NCBI GenBank assembly: GCA_023397475.1
Contig: JAEWUD010000011.1
Coordinates: 15,053 to 79,052 of the forward strand
Source of the DNA: Bacillota bacterium
GTDB taxonomy: Bacteria; Bacillota; Clostridia; Saccharofermentanales; Saccharofermentanaceae
DNA length: 64,000 nt
Reading direction: 5' to 3'
Position numbers and translations under genes: made by a program. Under the pieces are notes generated by a model. That model did no database searches, had not been told where the DNA came from, and worked only from the letters and a program-made list of their open reading frames with translations. Numbering within the stretch: the first letter of the stretch is position 1; every line of letters starts with the position of its first letter. Positions 7,906-16,698 of the stretch are shown piece after piece.

Positions 7906-9381
7906 ATGACGAAAAAGAAAGTAATCGCAGCCGCACTGGCAACGCTGATGCTTTCCGGCGTCGTAGCAGGATGTACACCGGCAACGGATACAACTACAGC
8001 TACAACGACAGAAGGAACAGCAGCAACCGAGGCAACTACTTCCGAGACAACAGCACCTGTTATTGTTGGCGACGGAGATCAGTTGTTGAAGATCTGGTCA
8101 TTCACGAACGAGATCAAGACGATGGCTCTGGCTTTCCAGAAGTACAACCCGGATGTTGCTGTGGAATACACCATGATTCCCATGACCAACGGCGAGTATC
8201 AGACGAAGGTTCAGGCTTCCTTGACAACAGATGATGTCCCGGACGTTATCGTTCTGGAAGCATCTTTTGTTAAGTCCTATGTTGAGAGCGATCTGCTGGC
8301 TGACCTTGGCGAACTTCTTCCGAAGGCCGCTGAGATGGAGACCTATCAGATGACGATCGACATCGGAACATTTGACGGCGTTACCAAGGCTTTCTCCTAT
8401 CAGGCAACTCCTGGTGCTTTCTTCTATCGCAGATCTCTTGCGACAGAGTATTTCGGCACTGACGACCCGACAGAGATTCAGACATACTTCTCCGACATGG
8501 CGAAGTTCGAAGAGTCCGCTGCGGTTATCAAGGAGAAGTCCGGTGGAGATACCTACACCGTTTGCTCCACTGGTGATTTCACAAACCTCTTCTATGCCAA
8601 TCGTGAGCAGCCCTGGATCGTCGATGGCAAGTTTGTTATCGATCCTATGGTTGACGAGATGATGGACATGGCTCTTACATTCCGTTCTGAGGGATATGAA
8701 GCTCAGGCAACACAGTGGCAGGAAGGCTGGTTCGCCGGCATGAACGACACTCTGACTGACGCTAACGGCAACGCGAAGAAGGTTTTCTCCTACTTCCTGC
8801 CTACATGGGGTCTTCCTTATGTTCTCATGACCAACGCAGAAGCTAAGGACGAGGCCGGTACGGTTCTCTCCACCACTGCCGGAGACTGGGCTTGCATCGC
8901 TGGCCCGATGGCTTATCAGTGGGGCGGTACATGGGTTGGTGTTATGGACACAGCCAAGAACAAAGAGTCCGGTATGAAGTTCGTTGAGTTCGTAGCTCTT
9001 GACGAAGAGAACCTGACAAACTGGGCAACTGGCGTCTACACGAACGAGTACCTCAAGGAAATCGATCCTTCCATCGCCGATGACATCGCACAGCCTGCCG
9101 GTGACTTCGTCTCCAGCGCCAAGGTTGTTGCCGCTATCATGGACACGATGGCTACCTCCAAGGCTTCTGAGTTCCTTGGCGGACAGAACGCTTACGAAGG
9201 ATTCTCTCTCGCAGCTCCCAAGACAAGCCTCAAGCTTCTCCAGGGTTCTGACGACGCGATCCAGCGTGCAATGAACGATCCGCTGAACAACTACGTTACC
9301 GGTGCGGCAACGAAGGAAGAAGCGATCCAGCAGTTCAAGGATGCTGTCACCTCTGAGTTCCCCGACATCATCGTTGAGTAA
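7906..9381 (+). CDS. extracellular solute-binding lipoprotein of a carbohydrate-type ABC importer
   Basis: The 491-residue protein has a lipoprotein signal peptide (MTKKK, hydrophobic core, lipobox VAGC with Cys23) followed by a Thr/Glu-rich linker to about residue 50. The remainder has the layout of family 1 solute-binding proteins (LKIWSFTNEIKTMALAFQKYNPDV near the start of the mature domain). It should capture a sugar or oligosaccharide outside the cell and pass it to the two permeases downstream. TTGGAGGG lies 7-8 nt before this ATG, which decides the start over a TTG five codons earlier. The codon bias looks strong, suggesting high expression. The ligand cannot be predicted. Confidence 0.9.
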   Translation: MTKKKVIAAALATLMLSGVVAGCTPATDTTTATTTEGTAATEATTSETTAPVIVGDGDQLLKIWSFTNEIKTMALAFQKYNPDVAVEYTMIPMTNGEYQTKVQASLTTDDVPDVIVLEASFVKSYVESDLLADLGELLPKAAEMETYQMTIDIGTFDGVTKAFSYQATPGAFFYRRSLATEYFGTDDPTEIQTYFSDMAKFEESAAVIKEKSGGDTYTVCSTGDFTNLFYANREQPWIVDGKFVIDPMVDEMMDMALTFRSEGYEAQATQWQEGWFAGMNDTLTDANGNAKKVFSYFLPTWGLPYVLMTNAEAKDEAGTVLSTTAGDWACIAGPMAYQWGGTWVGVMDTAKNKESGMKFVEFVALDEENLTNWATGVYTNEYLKEIDPSIADDIAQPAGDFVSSAKVVAAIMDTMATSKASEFLGGQNAYEGFSLAAPKTSLKLLQGSDDAIQRAMNDPLNNYVTGAATKEEAIQQFKDAVTSEFPDIIVE

Positions 9382-9402
9382 TCTATTCAAATGAACGAAC
9401 GT

Positions 9403-9443
9403 CGGGAGTCTGTGGTGGACCAACCATCCACCGCAGGCTCCCG
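9403..9443 (+). promoter_or_regulatory. intercistronic hairpin between binding protein and permease genes
   Basis: CGGGAG(t)C-TGTGGTGGA pairs with TCCACCGCA-GGCTCCCG around a 7-nt loop, giving a long stem with no T run after it. Hairpins at this position in importer operons commonly protect the binding-protein mRNA and lower permease expression; that role is inferred by analogy. Confidence 0.7.
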
Positions 9444-9470
9444 ATAATTTGAAACGGGAGGGACATGCTC

Positions 9471-10496
9471 ATGCCTAGCGCAGCCACTAAGCAACAGATG
9501 CCGGTTCAGGGGAGCGTCAAATTAAAAAGAGGCGGCAAGGTCCAGAAGGACTACACCGCTTATATAATGATTGCGCCGTTTATTATCGCATACCTGGCCT
9601 TTGGATTTTATCCGATTGTTAACACGCTTTATTTGAGCCTTACGAACGCGACGTTGATGTCGCGTACCTACAATCTCCAAGGCCTGAAGAATTTTGAACT
9701 TCTTATTCAGGATAAATTCTTTCTCCAGTCTATCTTGAACACATGGAAGATCTGGATCATGAACTTCATTCCGCAGATCGGTATCGCTATGCTTCTCGCG
9801 GTTTGGATGACCAATGTCCGCCTCCGCATTCGTGCGATCGGCTTCTGGCGTGCGGTCTTCTATCTTCCTAACCTTCTGATGCCTACGACAGTTGCGGTTC
9901 TGTTCTCTTCGCTGTTCGATTTCTACGGACCTGCGAACCAGTTGCTCGTCGGTGGCCTTCATTTCTTCTCTGAAGCAATAAACTTCAAAATCAACGAGCC
10001 CTTCATGCAGGGTCTCGTCGCCTATATCCAGTGGTGGATGTGGTTTGGCAACACCTTGATCATTCTCATTGCCGGTATGAGCTCGATTTCCGAGTCTCTC
10101 TATGAAGCCGCAATGGTTGACGGTGCCAATACCTTAACCATGTTCCGTAAGATCACACTCCCGATCCTTCGTCCGGTTCTCGTATATACCCTTGTAACCT
10201 CCCTTGTCGGTGGTATGCAGATGTTCGATATTCCGTACCTTATTACGGACGGTCGCGGATCTCCGAACGGAGCTCTGATGACGATGTTCGTCTTGATGTA
10301 CATGAAGTTTAAGAGCAGTAAGGGTCACATCGGCCTTGCCTCTGCGATGGGTATTATGACGTTTATTATTACGGCGGTTGTTGCCATGGTTGTGTTCTTC
10401 CTGTTGCGCGACAAAGATGAGATCGCTCTGCAGAAGGACCGTAAGCGCTATAAGAAACAACAGCTGATTAAGGCCAAAGGAGGAGCTGCACGATGA
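9471..10496 (+). CDS. ABC importer permease, MalF/LacF type
   Basis: This inner-membrane permease has about six hydrophobic segments and the binding-protein-dependent transport signature EAAMVDGANTLTMFRKITLPILRP-like loop near its C-terminal third, which docks with the ATPase. I take the ATG at 9471 as the start because GGGAGG (9456-9462) is 8 nt from it and only 2 nt from the alternative ATG at 9465. Its last four bases overlap the next permease gene (ATGA), so the two are translationally coupled. A long N-terminal cytoplasmic tail (about 30 residues) is typical of the MalF-like partner. Confidence 0.9.
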   Translation: MPSAATKQQMPVQGSVKLKRGGKVQKDYTAYIMIAPFIIAYLAFGFYPIVNTLYLSLTNATLMSRTYNLQGLKNFELLIQDKFFLQSILNTWKIWIMNFIPQIGIAMLLAVWMTNVRLRIRAIGFWRAVFYLPNLLMPTTVAVLFSSLFDFYGPANQLLVGGLHFFSEAINFKINEPFMQGLVAYIQWWMWFGNTLIILIAGMSSISESLYEAAMVDGANTLTMFRKITLPILRPVLVYTLVTSLVGGMQMFDIPYLITDGRGSPNGALMTMFVLMYMKFKSSKGHIGLASAMGIMTFIITAVVAMVVFFLLRDKDEIALQKDRKRYKKQQLIKAKGGAAR

Positions 10497-11368
10497 GTAA
10501 TCATGTCAAGGGCAACTCAAATGAAGATCTCCGCAACCGCGTTGGTCTGGCTGCTTCAAGAACAGCCGTTTACATCGTTCTTATCTTCATCACATTGATC
10601 TGCCTCATTCCGATCTGGTTGATGCTCGTCAACGCGACGAAGACAACATCCGAGATCCAGCAGGGTATCAGCATGATTCCCAGCGGCAACCTGATCAACA
10701 ACTACAATATTCTTAGAAATAAGGGACTGAATATCCCGCAGGGACTTCTGAACAGCTTCATCGTCAGCGGATGTACCACCGTTCTTTCGGTTTACTTCTC
10801 CATGATGACGGCGTACGCGATTCAGGTTTATGACTTCAAGATCAAGGAGTTCCTGAAGGGCTTCGTCTATTTCATCGTTCTGATGCCTACCGCGGTTTCG
10901 ATCGTCGGTTTCTATCAGTATGTTGCGAAGCTTGGCCTCCTGAACAACTACATTCCTTTGATTCTGCCTGCCATTGCGGCCGCCGGTTCTGTTTTCTTCG
11001 CGAAGCAGTATCTGGAGAGCGCGATTATTATGGACCTGATCTATACGGCAAGAATCGACGGTTGCAGTGAGTTCGGAATTTTCCACAGAATTATGATGCC
11101 TCTGGCGAAGCCCGGTATGTTCACACTTGCCATCTTTGCCTTCATCGCATCGTGGAACAACTTCTTCACGCCTACCCTCCTGATTACAAAGATCGAGATG
11201 TATACATTACCTCTTCTGGTTTCTACGCTTCGTGGAGACACGTACCGTCAGGAACTCGGCGCTATCTACTTTGGTTATGCGATGTCGGTATTCCCGGTTA
11301 TCGTTGCCTATATTTTGATGGCGCGTCAGATTGTTAACGGTCTTGCTCTCGGTTCTGTTAAAGAATAA
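10493..11368 (+). CDS. ABC importer permease, MalG/LacG type
   Basis: The 291-residue protein has six predicted membrane segments and the EAA-loop variant YTARIDGCSEFGIFHRIMMPLAKPG-like region (written here only by its ends: YTARIDG to PLAKPG). It should form a heterodimeric channel with the preceding permease. No ATP-binding subunit or glycoside hydrolase gene lies nearby, so the complex probably uses a shared MsmX-type ATPase encoded elsewhere, as is common for such importers in Bacillota. A hairpin at 11380-11406 follows the stop. Confidence 0.9.
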   Translation: MSNHVKGNSNEDLRNRVGLAASRTAVYIVLIFITLICLIPIWLMLVNATKTTSEIQQGISMIPSGNLINNYNILRNKGLNIPQGLLNSFIVSGCTTVLSVYFSMMTAYAIQVYDFKIKEFLKGFVYFIVLMPTAVSIVGFYQYVAKLGLLNNYIPLILPAIAAAGSVFFAKQYLESAIIMDLIYTARIDGCSEFGIFHRIMMPLAKPGMFTLAIFAFIASWNNFFTPTLLITKIEMYTLPLLVSTLRGDTYRQELGAIYFGYAMSVFPVIVAYILMARQIVNGLALGSVKE

Positions 11369-11379
11369 TTATGAGGTTT

Positions 11380-11406
11380 GTCGGCATCCGTTGATCGGAT
11401 GCCGAC
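11380..11406 (+). terminator. hairpin after the importer operon
   Basis: GTCGGCATCCG and CGGATGCCGAC form a perfect 11-bp stem around a 5-nt loop, 11 nt after the permease stop codon. There is no T run behind it, so it may be a mRNA-stabilising 3' structure or a Rho-assisted stop rather than an intrinsic terminator. Confidence 0.6.
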
Positions 11407-11662
11407 AGATCATGAATCTCCCGGTAGTTGATTTGCTTTACTCCTATAGCTTACTTCAAGGTAATTGAACGGAACAGCATTCTATACCGGGTGAATTTTT
11501 CTCTCGTGCGGCAAAGAATTTTAATGATATCATTGTCGCATGACAAATTCTGCGTTCTGATCTATTCGGAACATGTATTGTGTCTTTTGATTGGACGGTC
11601 GTTGGTGGCTGGCAAATCTGGGCGATCGTCCGATCAGAGATACAAAAGAAAAGAGAAGAAGA
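11407..11662 (+). other. gene-free region with long-range complementarities
   Basis: No convincing gene lies here; the one moderately long open frame (11428-11676) has no ribosome binding site and no recognisable content. Three complementary pairs are visible. CCCGGTA (11420-11426) pairs with TACCGGG (11485-11491). TGCGGCAA (11507-11514) pairs with TTGTCGCA (11533-11540) using one G-U. GGACGGTCG pairs with CGATCGTCC around 11593-11631. They are followed by an intrinsic terminator, so a structured transcript is possible but unproven. Confidence 0.35.
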
Positions 11663-11707
11663 GATGTCTCAATTGACTTGAATGAAGTCGGCTGAGGCAT
11701 CTTTTTT
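11663..11707 (+). terminator. intrinsic terminator upstream of the ABC-2 exporter operon
   Basis: GATGTCTCAATTGACTT pairs imperfectly with AAGTCGGCTGAGGCATC and is followed directly by TTTTTT (11702-11707). It ends whatever is transcribed through 11407-11660, or acts as a leader attenuator for the exporter genes that begin 70 nt later. Confidence 0.75.
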
Positions 11708-11776
11708 CTTCTCTTACTTTATTTCACTCGCGATAAAGAATATGATCATAATATAGAGGAAGAGGAGGGATCGAGT

Positions 11777-12664
11777 ATGGAGTTTGCTGTCGAAACGAAT
11801 CAACTCTCAAAATACTACGGAAAATCCAGAGGAATTATCGATGTTACGATGCAAATCGAACCCGGTGAGATCTTCGGTTTTATCGGCCCGAATGGTGCGG
11901 GTAAATCGACAACGATCCGGACTCTTCTTGCACTCTTGCGACCGACTACCGGTCAGGCCCGAATATTTGGAATGGATTGTTTTACAGAGTCTACGGAAAT
12001 AGCAAAAAGAGTCGGATACCTACCGAGTGAAGTCTTCTATTATGACCATATGAGAGTTCGAGACTTGCTTTTTTACTCCGCGGAATTTTATCGCAAGGAC
12101 TGTAGGAAGAGAATCATCGATCTCTCCGAGAGGCTCGACCTCGATCTCACCCGGAAGATCGAGGACTTATCTTTGGGCAACAAGAAGAAGGTCGGTATTG
12201 TTCAGGGTCTTCTTCATGAACCGGATCTTGTCATTCTGGATGAACCTACGCTTGGACTGGATCCTCTGATGCAACAGACGTTCTATTCTTTAATCATGGA
12301 TGAGAATGCTCGCGGAGCTACCATTCTTATGTCTTCCCATATACTTCGCGAGGTTCAGCGTATTTGTGGACGCATTGCGATTATCAAAGAGGGAAGGATT
12401 ATTAAGACGGATCGAATCTCCAATATGAAGGAGAAAAATGTGCGTCGATTCACTCTTGAGACAACATCGGACATCACATCACTTCCGATGCAAGTGGATG
12501 GAATTCATGAACTTGTAAGCAAGGACCAGAGTAAGACATTTATTTTTGACGGTGATTTATCGCAGATATTGCGTTCTTTGGCCGAAATTTCGATAGAGTC
12601 GATCACCATATCAGAGCCGGATCTAGAAGAGATATTCCTCCATTACTATTCGAAGGAGGGGTGA
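11777..12664 (+). CDS. ABC-2 transporter ATP-binding protein
   Basis: The 295-residue protein is a single cassette: Walker A GPNGAGKST (about 39-47), signature LSLGN (a variant of LSGGQ) and Walker B LVILDEP followed by the D-loop GLDP. A C-terminal domain of about 80 residues follows, as in drug and bacitracin exporter ATPases (BcrA/CcmA type). It should energise the two integral membrane proteins encoded immediately downstream (3 and 815 nt after its stop). AGAGGAGGG lies about 8 nt before the ATG. Substrate unknown. Confidence 0.9.
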   Translation: MEFAVETNQLSKYYGKSRGIIDVTMQIEPGEIFGFIGPNGAGKSTTIRTLLALLRPTTGQARIFGMDCFTESTEIAKRVGYLPSEVFYYDHMRVRDLLFYSAEFYRKDCRKRIIDLSERLDLDLTRKIEDLSLGNKKKVGIVQGLLHEPDLVILDEPTLGLDPLMQQTFYSLIMDENARGATILMSSHILREVQRICGRIAIIKEGRIIKTDRISNMKEKNVRRFTLETTSDITSLPMQVDGIHELVSKDQSKTFIFDGDLSQILRSLAEISIESITISEPDLEEIFLHYYSKEG

Positions 12665-12667
12665 ACG

Positions 12668-13465
12668 ATGCATGTATTTCGATATGAATTCAGAAGAAGC
12701 ATCCTGTTTGTTGTCATCTGGACGGCAGCGATTCTCGCGTTAGCCGGGATATTTATCGCATTTTATCCGATTATCCGCAATGATCTCACTACGTTCAGTG
12801 AATTCATTAACCGATACCCGGAACCGGTTCGGAAGGCTATGGGAATCTATACGGACACATTCAAAACGCCACTTGGATATTTCTCCTTTGCCTACACGAT
12901 GATCCTTCTGTTTGTCGCTATTATGAGTCTTCACTTAAGCACGTCGATCGTCTCGAAGGAGTTCTCCGAAAGAACGGCGGATTTTCTTCTCACCAAGCCG
13001 ATCTCCCGAACAAGGCTTCTTACTACAAAGCTTTTGACGGTACTTGTTGACCTTTTATCGATGACGGTACTTTACTCCATTATTATAGGATTCTCGATTT
13101 ACCTTCTCGACACGGAAGCGTTCGATACGGAAATATTTCTCCTTTACACATTCGGAATCATCTTCATCCAGATGATATTCGGATCCATCGGATCTTTTCT
13201 TGGTTGTGCGATTCGTCGGATTCGTTCGGTGATTCCGATTTCCCTCGGCATATCGATGTTCTTCTACGCACTTTCTGCGTTTGCCGTGACCAGTGAGAGT
13301 GATTTCCTTCGCTACCTGACGCCCTTTGAATATGTGAAAGCGTCTTCGTTTCTTTCGGATTATCAACCGGAGTGGATCTTTATTGCGATTGGATCCGTAA
13401 TTATTGTCGGAAGTATTTTTGCGTCCTACATTTTTTATACCCGCAGAGAGGTCCAATCTGTGTAA
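12668..13465 (+). CDS. ABC-2 type permease (first of a paralogous pair)
   Basis: This 265-residue membrane protein has about six hydrophobic segments and the ABC-2 hallmark SKEFSERTADFLLTKPISR (residues about 97-115), a cytoplasmic stretch near the ATPase contact. The downstream protein has the same length and the matching stretch AKEERDKTADFLLVKPISR, so the two are paralogues and probably form a heterodimer with the preceding ATPase. Only three bases separate it from the ATPase gene. Confidence 0.9.
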   Translation: MHVFRYEFRRSILFVVIWTAAILALAGIFIAFYPIIRNDLTTFSEFINRYPEPVRKAMGIYTDTFKTPLGYFSFAYTMILLFVAIMSLHLSTSIVSKEFSERTADFLLTKPISRTRLLTTKLLTVLVDLLSMTVLYSIIIGFSIYLLDTEAFDTEIFLLYTFGIIFIQMIFGSIGSFLGCAIRRIRSVIPISLGISMFFYALSAFAVTSESDFLRYLTPFEYVKASSFLSDYQPEWIFIAIGSVIIVGSIFASYIFYTRREVQSV

Positions 13466-13475
13466 GGAGGAAGGT

Positions 13476-14273
13476 ATGCTGTTATTTCGTCGAGAGATCT
13501 TCGCTAATCTAAAATCACTTTCAATTTGGTCCGGCGGTATGGTTTTCCTCATTCTAGCAGGTATGGGCAAATATGAAGCCGGCGCCCAAGGCGGACCCGG
13601 ATCAATGGAAGAGCTGTTCTCGGGGATGCCCGAATCCCTTAAGAACATCTTCGGCATCGGTGTTTTCGACCTATCGAGAGCCATCGAGTATTATGGGATT
13701 CTGTTCATCTATATCGCGCTCATGCTTTCGTTACATGCGGTATTTATCGGTTCGGGAATTATCGCGAAGGAAGAACGCGACAAGACCGCGGATTTTCTTC
13801 TGGTGAAGCCGATATCCCGGAGTCGGGTTCTTGCAGAGAAGCTCGCTGCGGCACTTGTGATTCAAATGATCCTCTGGTCGATCACTTTCGCGACATCGTA
13901 TGCGCTTTTATCACATTATTCGCAGGGCGATGGTTTTGTCGAGGAGTTACTCTCTTTGATGGGCGCCGGTTTATTTTTACAGATCCTCTTCTTGTTCTTC
14001 GGAGCTTTTTGGGCAGGTATTCTGACAAAGCCCAAAAGGGCGGCCGCAGTATCAAGTGCGATACTGCTCCTCATGTTTGTCATCAAGATTGTGTCGGATC
14101 TATCTGAATCGGTACAACCGGTCGGTTACTTAAGTTTTTTTCGATATTTCGACGCCAAGGATATCCTGATCCGCGGCTACTCGCCAATTCATCTGCTATT
14201 TCCGGGAATTTGCTGCTGCGGATTTCTCTTCTTTGCTTTTCGCGGATACAGACGAAGAGATATACATTCGTAA
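13476..14273 (+). CDS. ABC-2 type permease (second of a paralogous pair)
   Basis: A second 265-residue ABC-2 permease with about six membrane segments. It carries the coupling stretch AKEERDKTADFLLVKPISR. The start ATG at 13476 follows AAGGAGGAAGGT with good spacing; a longer frame starts inside the previous gene but has no binding site. An N-terminal extracytoplasmic loop is rich in Gly and Met (AGAQGGPGSMEELFSGMPE). The ATPase plus two permeases make a complete exporter with no regulator or self-resistance gene beside it to hint at the substrate. Confidence 0.9.
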   Translation: MLLFRREIFANLKSLSIWSGGMVFLILAGMGKYEAGAQGGPGSMEELFSGMPESLKNIFGIGVFDLSRAIEYYGILFIYIALMLSLHAVFIGSGIIAKEERDKTADFLLVKPISRSRVLAEKLAAALVIQMILWSITFATSYALLSHYSQGDGFVEELLSLMGAGLFLQILFLFFGAFWAGILTKPKRAAAVSSAILLLMFVIKIVSDLSESVQPVGYLSFFRYFDAKDILIRGYSPIHLLFPGICCCGFLFFAFRGYRRRDIHS

Positions 14274-14314
14274 GCCGAGAAGCAGAACGTCGATCGTGAG
14301 CCGGACTTCGTAGA

Positions 14315-15160
14315 TTAGAAAAGAATTACCCATATGGCGACGAGAACGATCCAATGAAGCGGATAAAAGAGATAAGGAAACCATCGGAGTATGCCCGATG
14401 GTTTCTTTTGTGACCAGGGAAGAAGACAGAGGAGGACGCCCGCCGCACTAATGAAAGCCATGCTGATTTCGCGGCGACATAGCAGAGAGATCGCAACATC
14501 GAGAAATGACAGAAAAAGGAAAGCTGTCAGATAGTAGACGGCCTTGTCTTTCCACTCGAGTCTTCTGGATACATAGAAAATTGCGACGGTCATTATACCG
14601 AAGAAACCGCGTTCGAGCGGCAGCGTCAGAGAAAGTGTGATACAGGAGAAGAAGCACAGGAATGCCAGAAGGACGAGAAGAACCGGATGAATTCCCGGGA
14701 TGCGAACTCCTGAGGGTCTGCGATGGCCGGAAGAGCCGTCGCCGATCCGTACGTCAAAGCGGTCCGACTGCGTCGTCGCGGAAGCTTTGAGAAGGTGTAA
14801 TGATCCGATCCGGTCGCCGGGGCGGGCATTGATGAAAACTTCGATCCCATACAGCAAGGGGAAAGAGAGGAGAAGAATGACAAGATCCACCAAGGGATAG
14901 TCTGTCGGTGAATGGCCGCTTCGTGAAAGAAAGATCAGAAGAAGTGTCTCTGCGATCCCCGCAATCAGGAGGACGCGAAAAAAATAGCGAAGAACACTGC
15001 GCGACCGAAGAAACCCTGCCGCCAGATCGTACGCGAATAGGGGCAATGCCAAACTTCCCAGGAATCGCAGCAAAAGACTTGCGTTTTCGGGGAGGAATTC
15101 GGCGTATAATAAACCGATGTGGTCGATCAGAAGAAGTAGACATGCCAGTATTTTTTTCAT
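14315..15160 (-). CDS. TraX-family membrane protein
   Basis: The 281-residue polytopic membrane protein has about seven to eight hydrophobic segments and the TraX-like N-terminus ILACLLLLIDHIGLLYAEFLP with the conserved IDHIG. TraX N-acetylates F-pilin in Escherichia coli; chromosomal homologues in Bacillota have no known substrate and probably acetylate or modify surface molecules. A charged cytoplasmic loop (about 115-155) divides the protein. It is transcribed divergently from the mreB-type gene and convergently with the ABC-2 operon, with no partner gene. Confidence 0.75.
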   Translation of the reverse strand: MKKILACLLLLIDHIGLLYAEFLPENASLLLRFLGSLALPLFAYDLAAGFLRSRSVLRYFFRVLLIAGIAETLLLIFLSRSGHSPTDYPLVDLVILLLSFPLLYGIEVFINARPGDRIGSLHLLKASATTQSDRFDVRIGDGSSGHRRPSGVRIPGIHPVLLVLLAFLCFFSCITLSLTLPLERGFFGIMTVAIFYVSRRLEWKDKAVYYLTAFLFLSFLDVAISLLCRREISMAFISAAGVLLCLLPWSQKKPSGILRWFPYLFYPLHWIVLVAIWVILF

Positions 15161-15200
15161 GTCAGAAATCCCGCTGAGCTAATGATTATCGCTCTGACAA

Positions 15201-15229
15201 TTGAATCAGCTTCTTTTTTATTGTATCAT
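15201..15229 (+). promoter_or_regulatory. promoter of the mreB/mbl gene
   Basis: TTGAAT (15201-15206), a 17-nt spacer and TATCAT (15224-15229) give a good sigma-A promoter 53 nt before the start codon. Confidence 0.7.
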
Positions 15230-15281
15230 TAATCCTGTTCATTTGTATTTTGCGGATCTAGGGGATCACAAGGAGATTATC

Positions 15282-16292
15282 ATGGGTTTAGGCATGGACA
15301 TCGGTATCGATCTCGGTACCTGTAGTGTTTTGATATATGTTCGAGGCAGAGGTGTTGTTCTTAAGGAGCCGTCGGTTGTTGCGGTTAATACGAAGACGGG
15401 TAAGGTTCTGGCGGTCGGTGAGAGCGCGAGTCTTATGCTCGGCCGTACACCGGGCGTCGTTGAAGCGATCCGTCCGTTGCGCGATGGTGTTATTTCAGAT
15501 TTCAAGGTCACAGAAGTCATGTTGAAGGCATTTATCGGTCGCGTATGTCATGGCTTACGCGCGACGTATTTTAAGCCGACGATTGTTGTCTGCGTGCCTT
15601 CGGTCATTACCCCGGTTGAGCAGAAGGCCGTCGAAGATGCATGTCGCCACGCCGGCGCGAAGGATGTTTTCCTGATTCGCGAGCCGATCGCCGCCGCGAT
15701 CGGAGCCGGAATTGACATTACCAAGGCCTGCGGCTCGATGATTGTCGACATCGGAGGCGGAACGACAGATATTTCCGTCATTTCACTCTGCGAGCCGGTT
15801 GTTGACTATTCTCTGAAGGTCGCCGGGGACCGTTTTGACGAAGCGATCGTCAAGCATGTCCGCCGCAAGCATAACGTCCTGATCGGTGATCGCACGGCGG
15901 AGGAATTGAAGATTCAGATTGGTTGCGCCTACCCTCGCGAGGAGGAAGCGACGATGGACGTTCGCGGACGCAACTTGATCACCGGACTTCCCGCTACCGT
16001 TACCGTGTCTTCGACCGAGATGCTCGAGGCGCTGGAGGAACCTGTTGCACAGATATTCGAGGCAGTTCACTCGGTTCTCGAACGCACGCCGCCGGAATTG
16101 ATGGCGGATATCAGTCAGCGAGGCATTGTCATGACCGGTGGCGGAGCGCTGCTGTATGGTTTGGATCGCATGCTGGCCACAAAGATCGGAATCGACGTCT
16201 TTGTCGCCGACGATGCGGTTAGCTGTGTCGCGATCGGAACCGGTAAAGCCTTAAACATGATGGATAAGTTCGCCGCTCTCGGCGACGCGTAA
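15282..16292 (+). CDS. mreB: rod shape-determining protein, MreB/Mbl type
   Basis: The 336-residue actin-like ATPase has the phosphate-1 motif DIGIDLGTC near its N-terminus, the second phosphate loop DIGGGTTDI and the adenosine motif GGGALLYGLD. It polymerises under the membrane to guide sidewall peptidoglycan synthesis. The block TGKVLAVGESASLMLGRTPG resembles Mbl more than MreB, and mreC/mreD are absent, as for mbl in Bacillus. The ATG at 15282 follows AAGGAG; an upstream in-frame ATG at 15201 would lie inside the promoter. A lone gene with its own promoter and terminator. Confidence 0.9.
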   Translation: MGLGMDIGIDLGTCSVLIYVRGRGVVLKEPSVVAVNTKTGKVLAVGESASLMLGRTPGVVEAIRPLRDGVISDFKVTEVMLKAFIGRVCHGLRATYFKPTIVVCVPSVITPVEQKAVEDACRHAGAKDVFLIREPIAAAIGAGIDITKACGSMIVDIGGGTTDISVISLCEPVVDYSLKVAGDRFDEAIVKHVRRKHNVLIGDRTAEELKIQIGCAYPREEEATMDVRGRNLITGLPATVTVSSTEMLEALEEPVAQIFEAVHSVLERTPPELMADISQRGIVMTGGGALLYGLDRMLATKIGIDVFVADDAVSCVAIGTGKALNMMDKFAALGDA

Positions 16293-16354
16293 TACTTGTA
16301 CTTCGTCACTTGGGATGGTCATATAACGGATTTATCGTGTAACCGTGAATCGAA

Positions 16355-16396
16355 GGAGATGCTCTCTGTCTAGTGGATGGGGAGCATTCCTATTTT
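16355..16396 (+). terminator. intrinsic terminator after mreB/mbl
   Basis: GGAgATGCTC (16355-16364) pairs with GAGCATtCC (16382-16390) and is followed by TATTTTT. The loop is rather long, so strength is uncertain. Confidence 0.6.
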
Positions 16397-16452
16397 TCTG
16401 CGACAAAAAGTCGGGGTTTTCCTCTTAAGCGGCAGTTTGCACGAAAAATCTA

Positions 16453-16482
16453 TTGACGTGTGAGCTATGTAGAAACTATAAT
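16453..16482 (+). promoter_or_regulatory. promoter of rho
   Basis: TTGACG (16453-16458), an 18-nt spacer and TATAAT (16477-16482) form a strong sigma-A promoter. The predicted leader to the rho ATG is about 210 nt. Confidence 0.8.
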
Positions 16483-16698
16483 TACAGCATTCTTTCCTAT
16501 CGATATCTTTCTGATCATGATTTTTTTTACGGCTTCGATAGCCATACTCTCTCTTTTCGAGACAACAACGATATCTCGATGATTGTTTTCAATGAATGAA
16601 GGAATACGTATGTTTTTCCGTGCACGGAATGTGCCGTGGTTTGCATGTGAGCCGGAATTTCCCTTTACAAAAGAACTCAGAATAACCGAGGTGAATGA
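16483..16698 (+). other. long 5' leader of rho
   Basis: About 210 nt separate the predicted start point from the rho ATG, with no supported gene (a short frame from 16583 runs into rho and lacks a binding site). rho is autoregulated through long leaders in other bacteria, so this may be a Rho-sensitive leader; no clear intrinsic terminator is visible in it. Confidence 0.4.

Noticed and set aside
8098..9423. 441-codon minus-strand open frame
   Set aside because: It lies opposite the solute-binding lipoprotein gene, which has a promoter, binding site and signal peptide; codon bias of the sense gene explains the open antisense frame.
11428..11676. 82-codon open frame upstream of the ABC-2 genes
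   Set aside because: No ribosome binding site, no known content, and it ends inside an intrinsic terminator.
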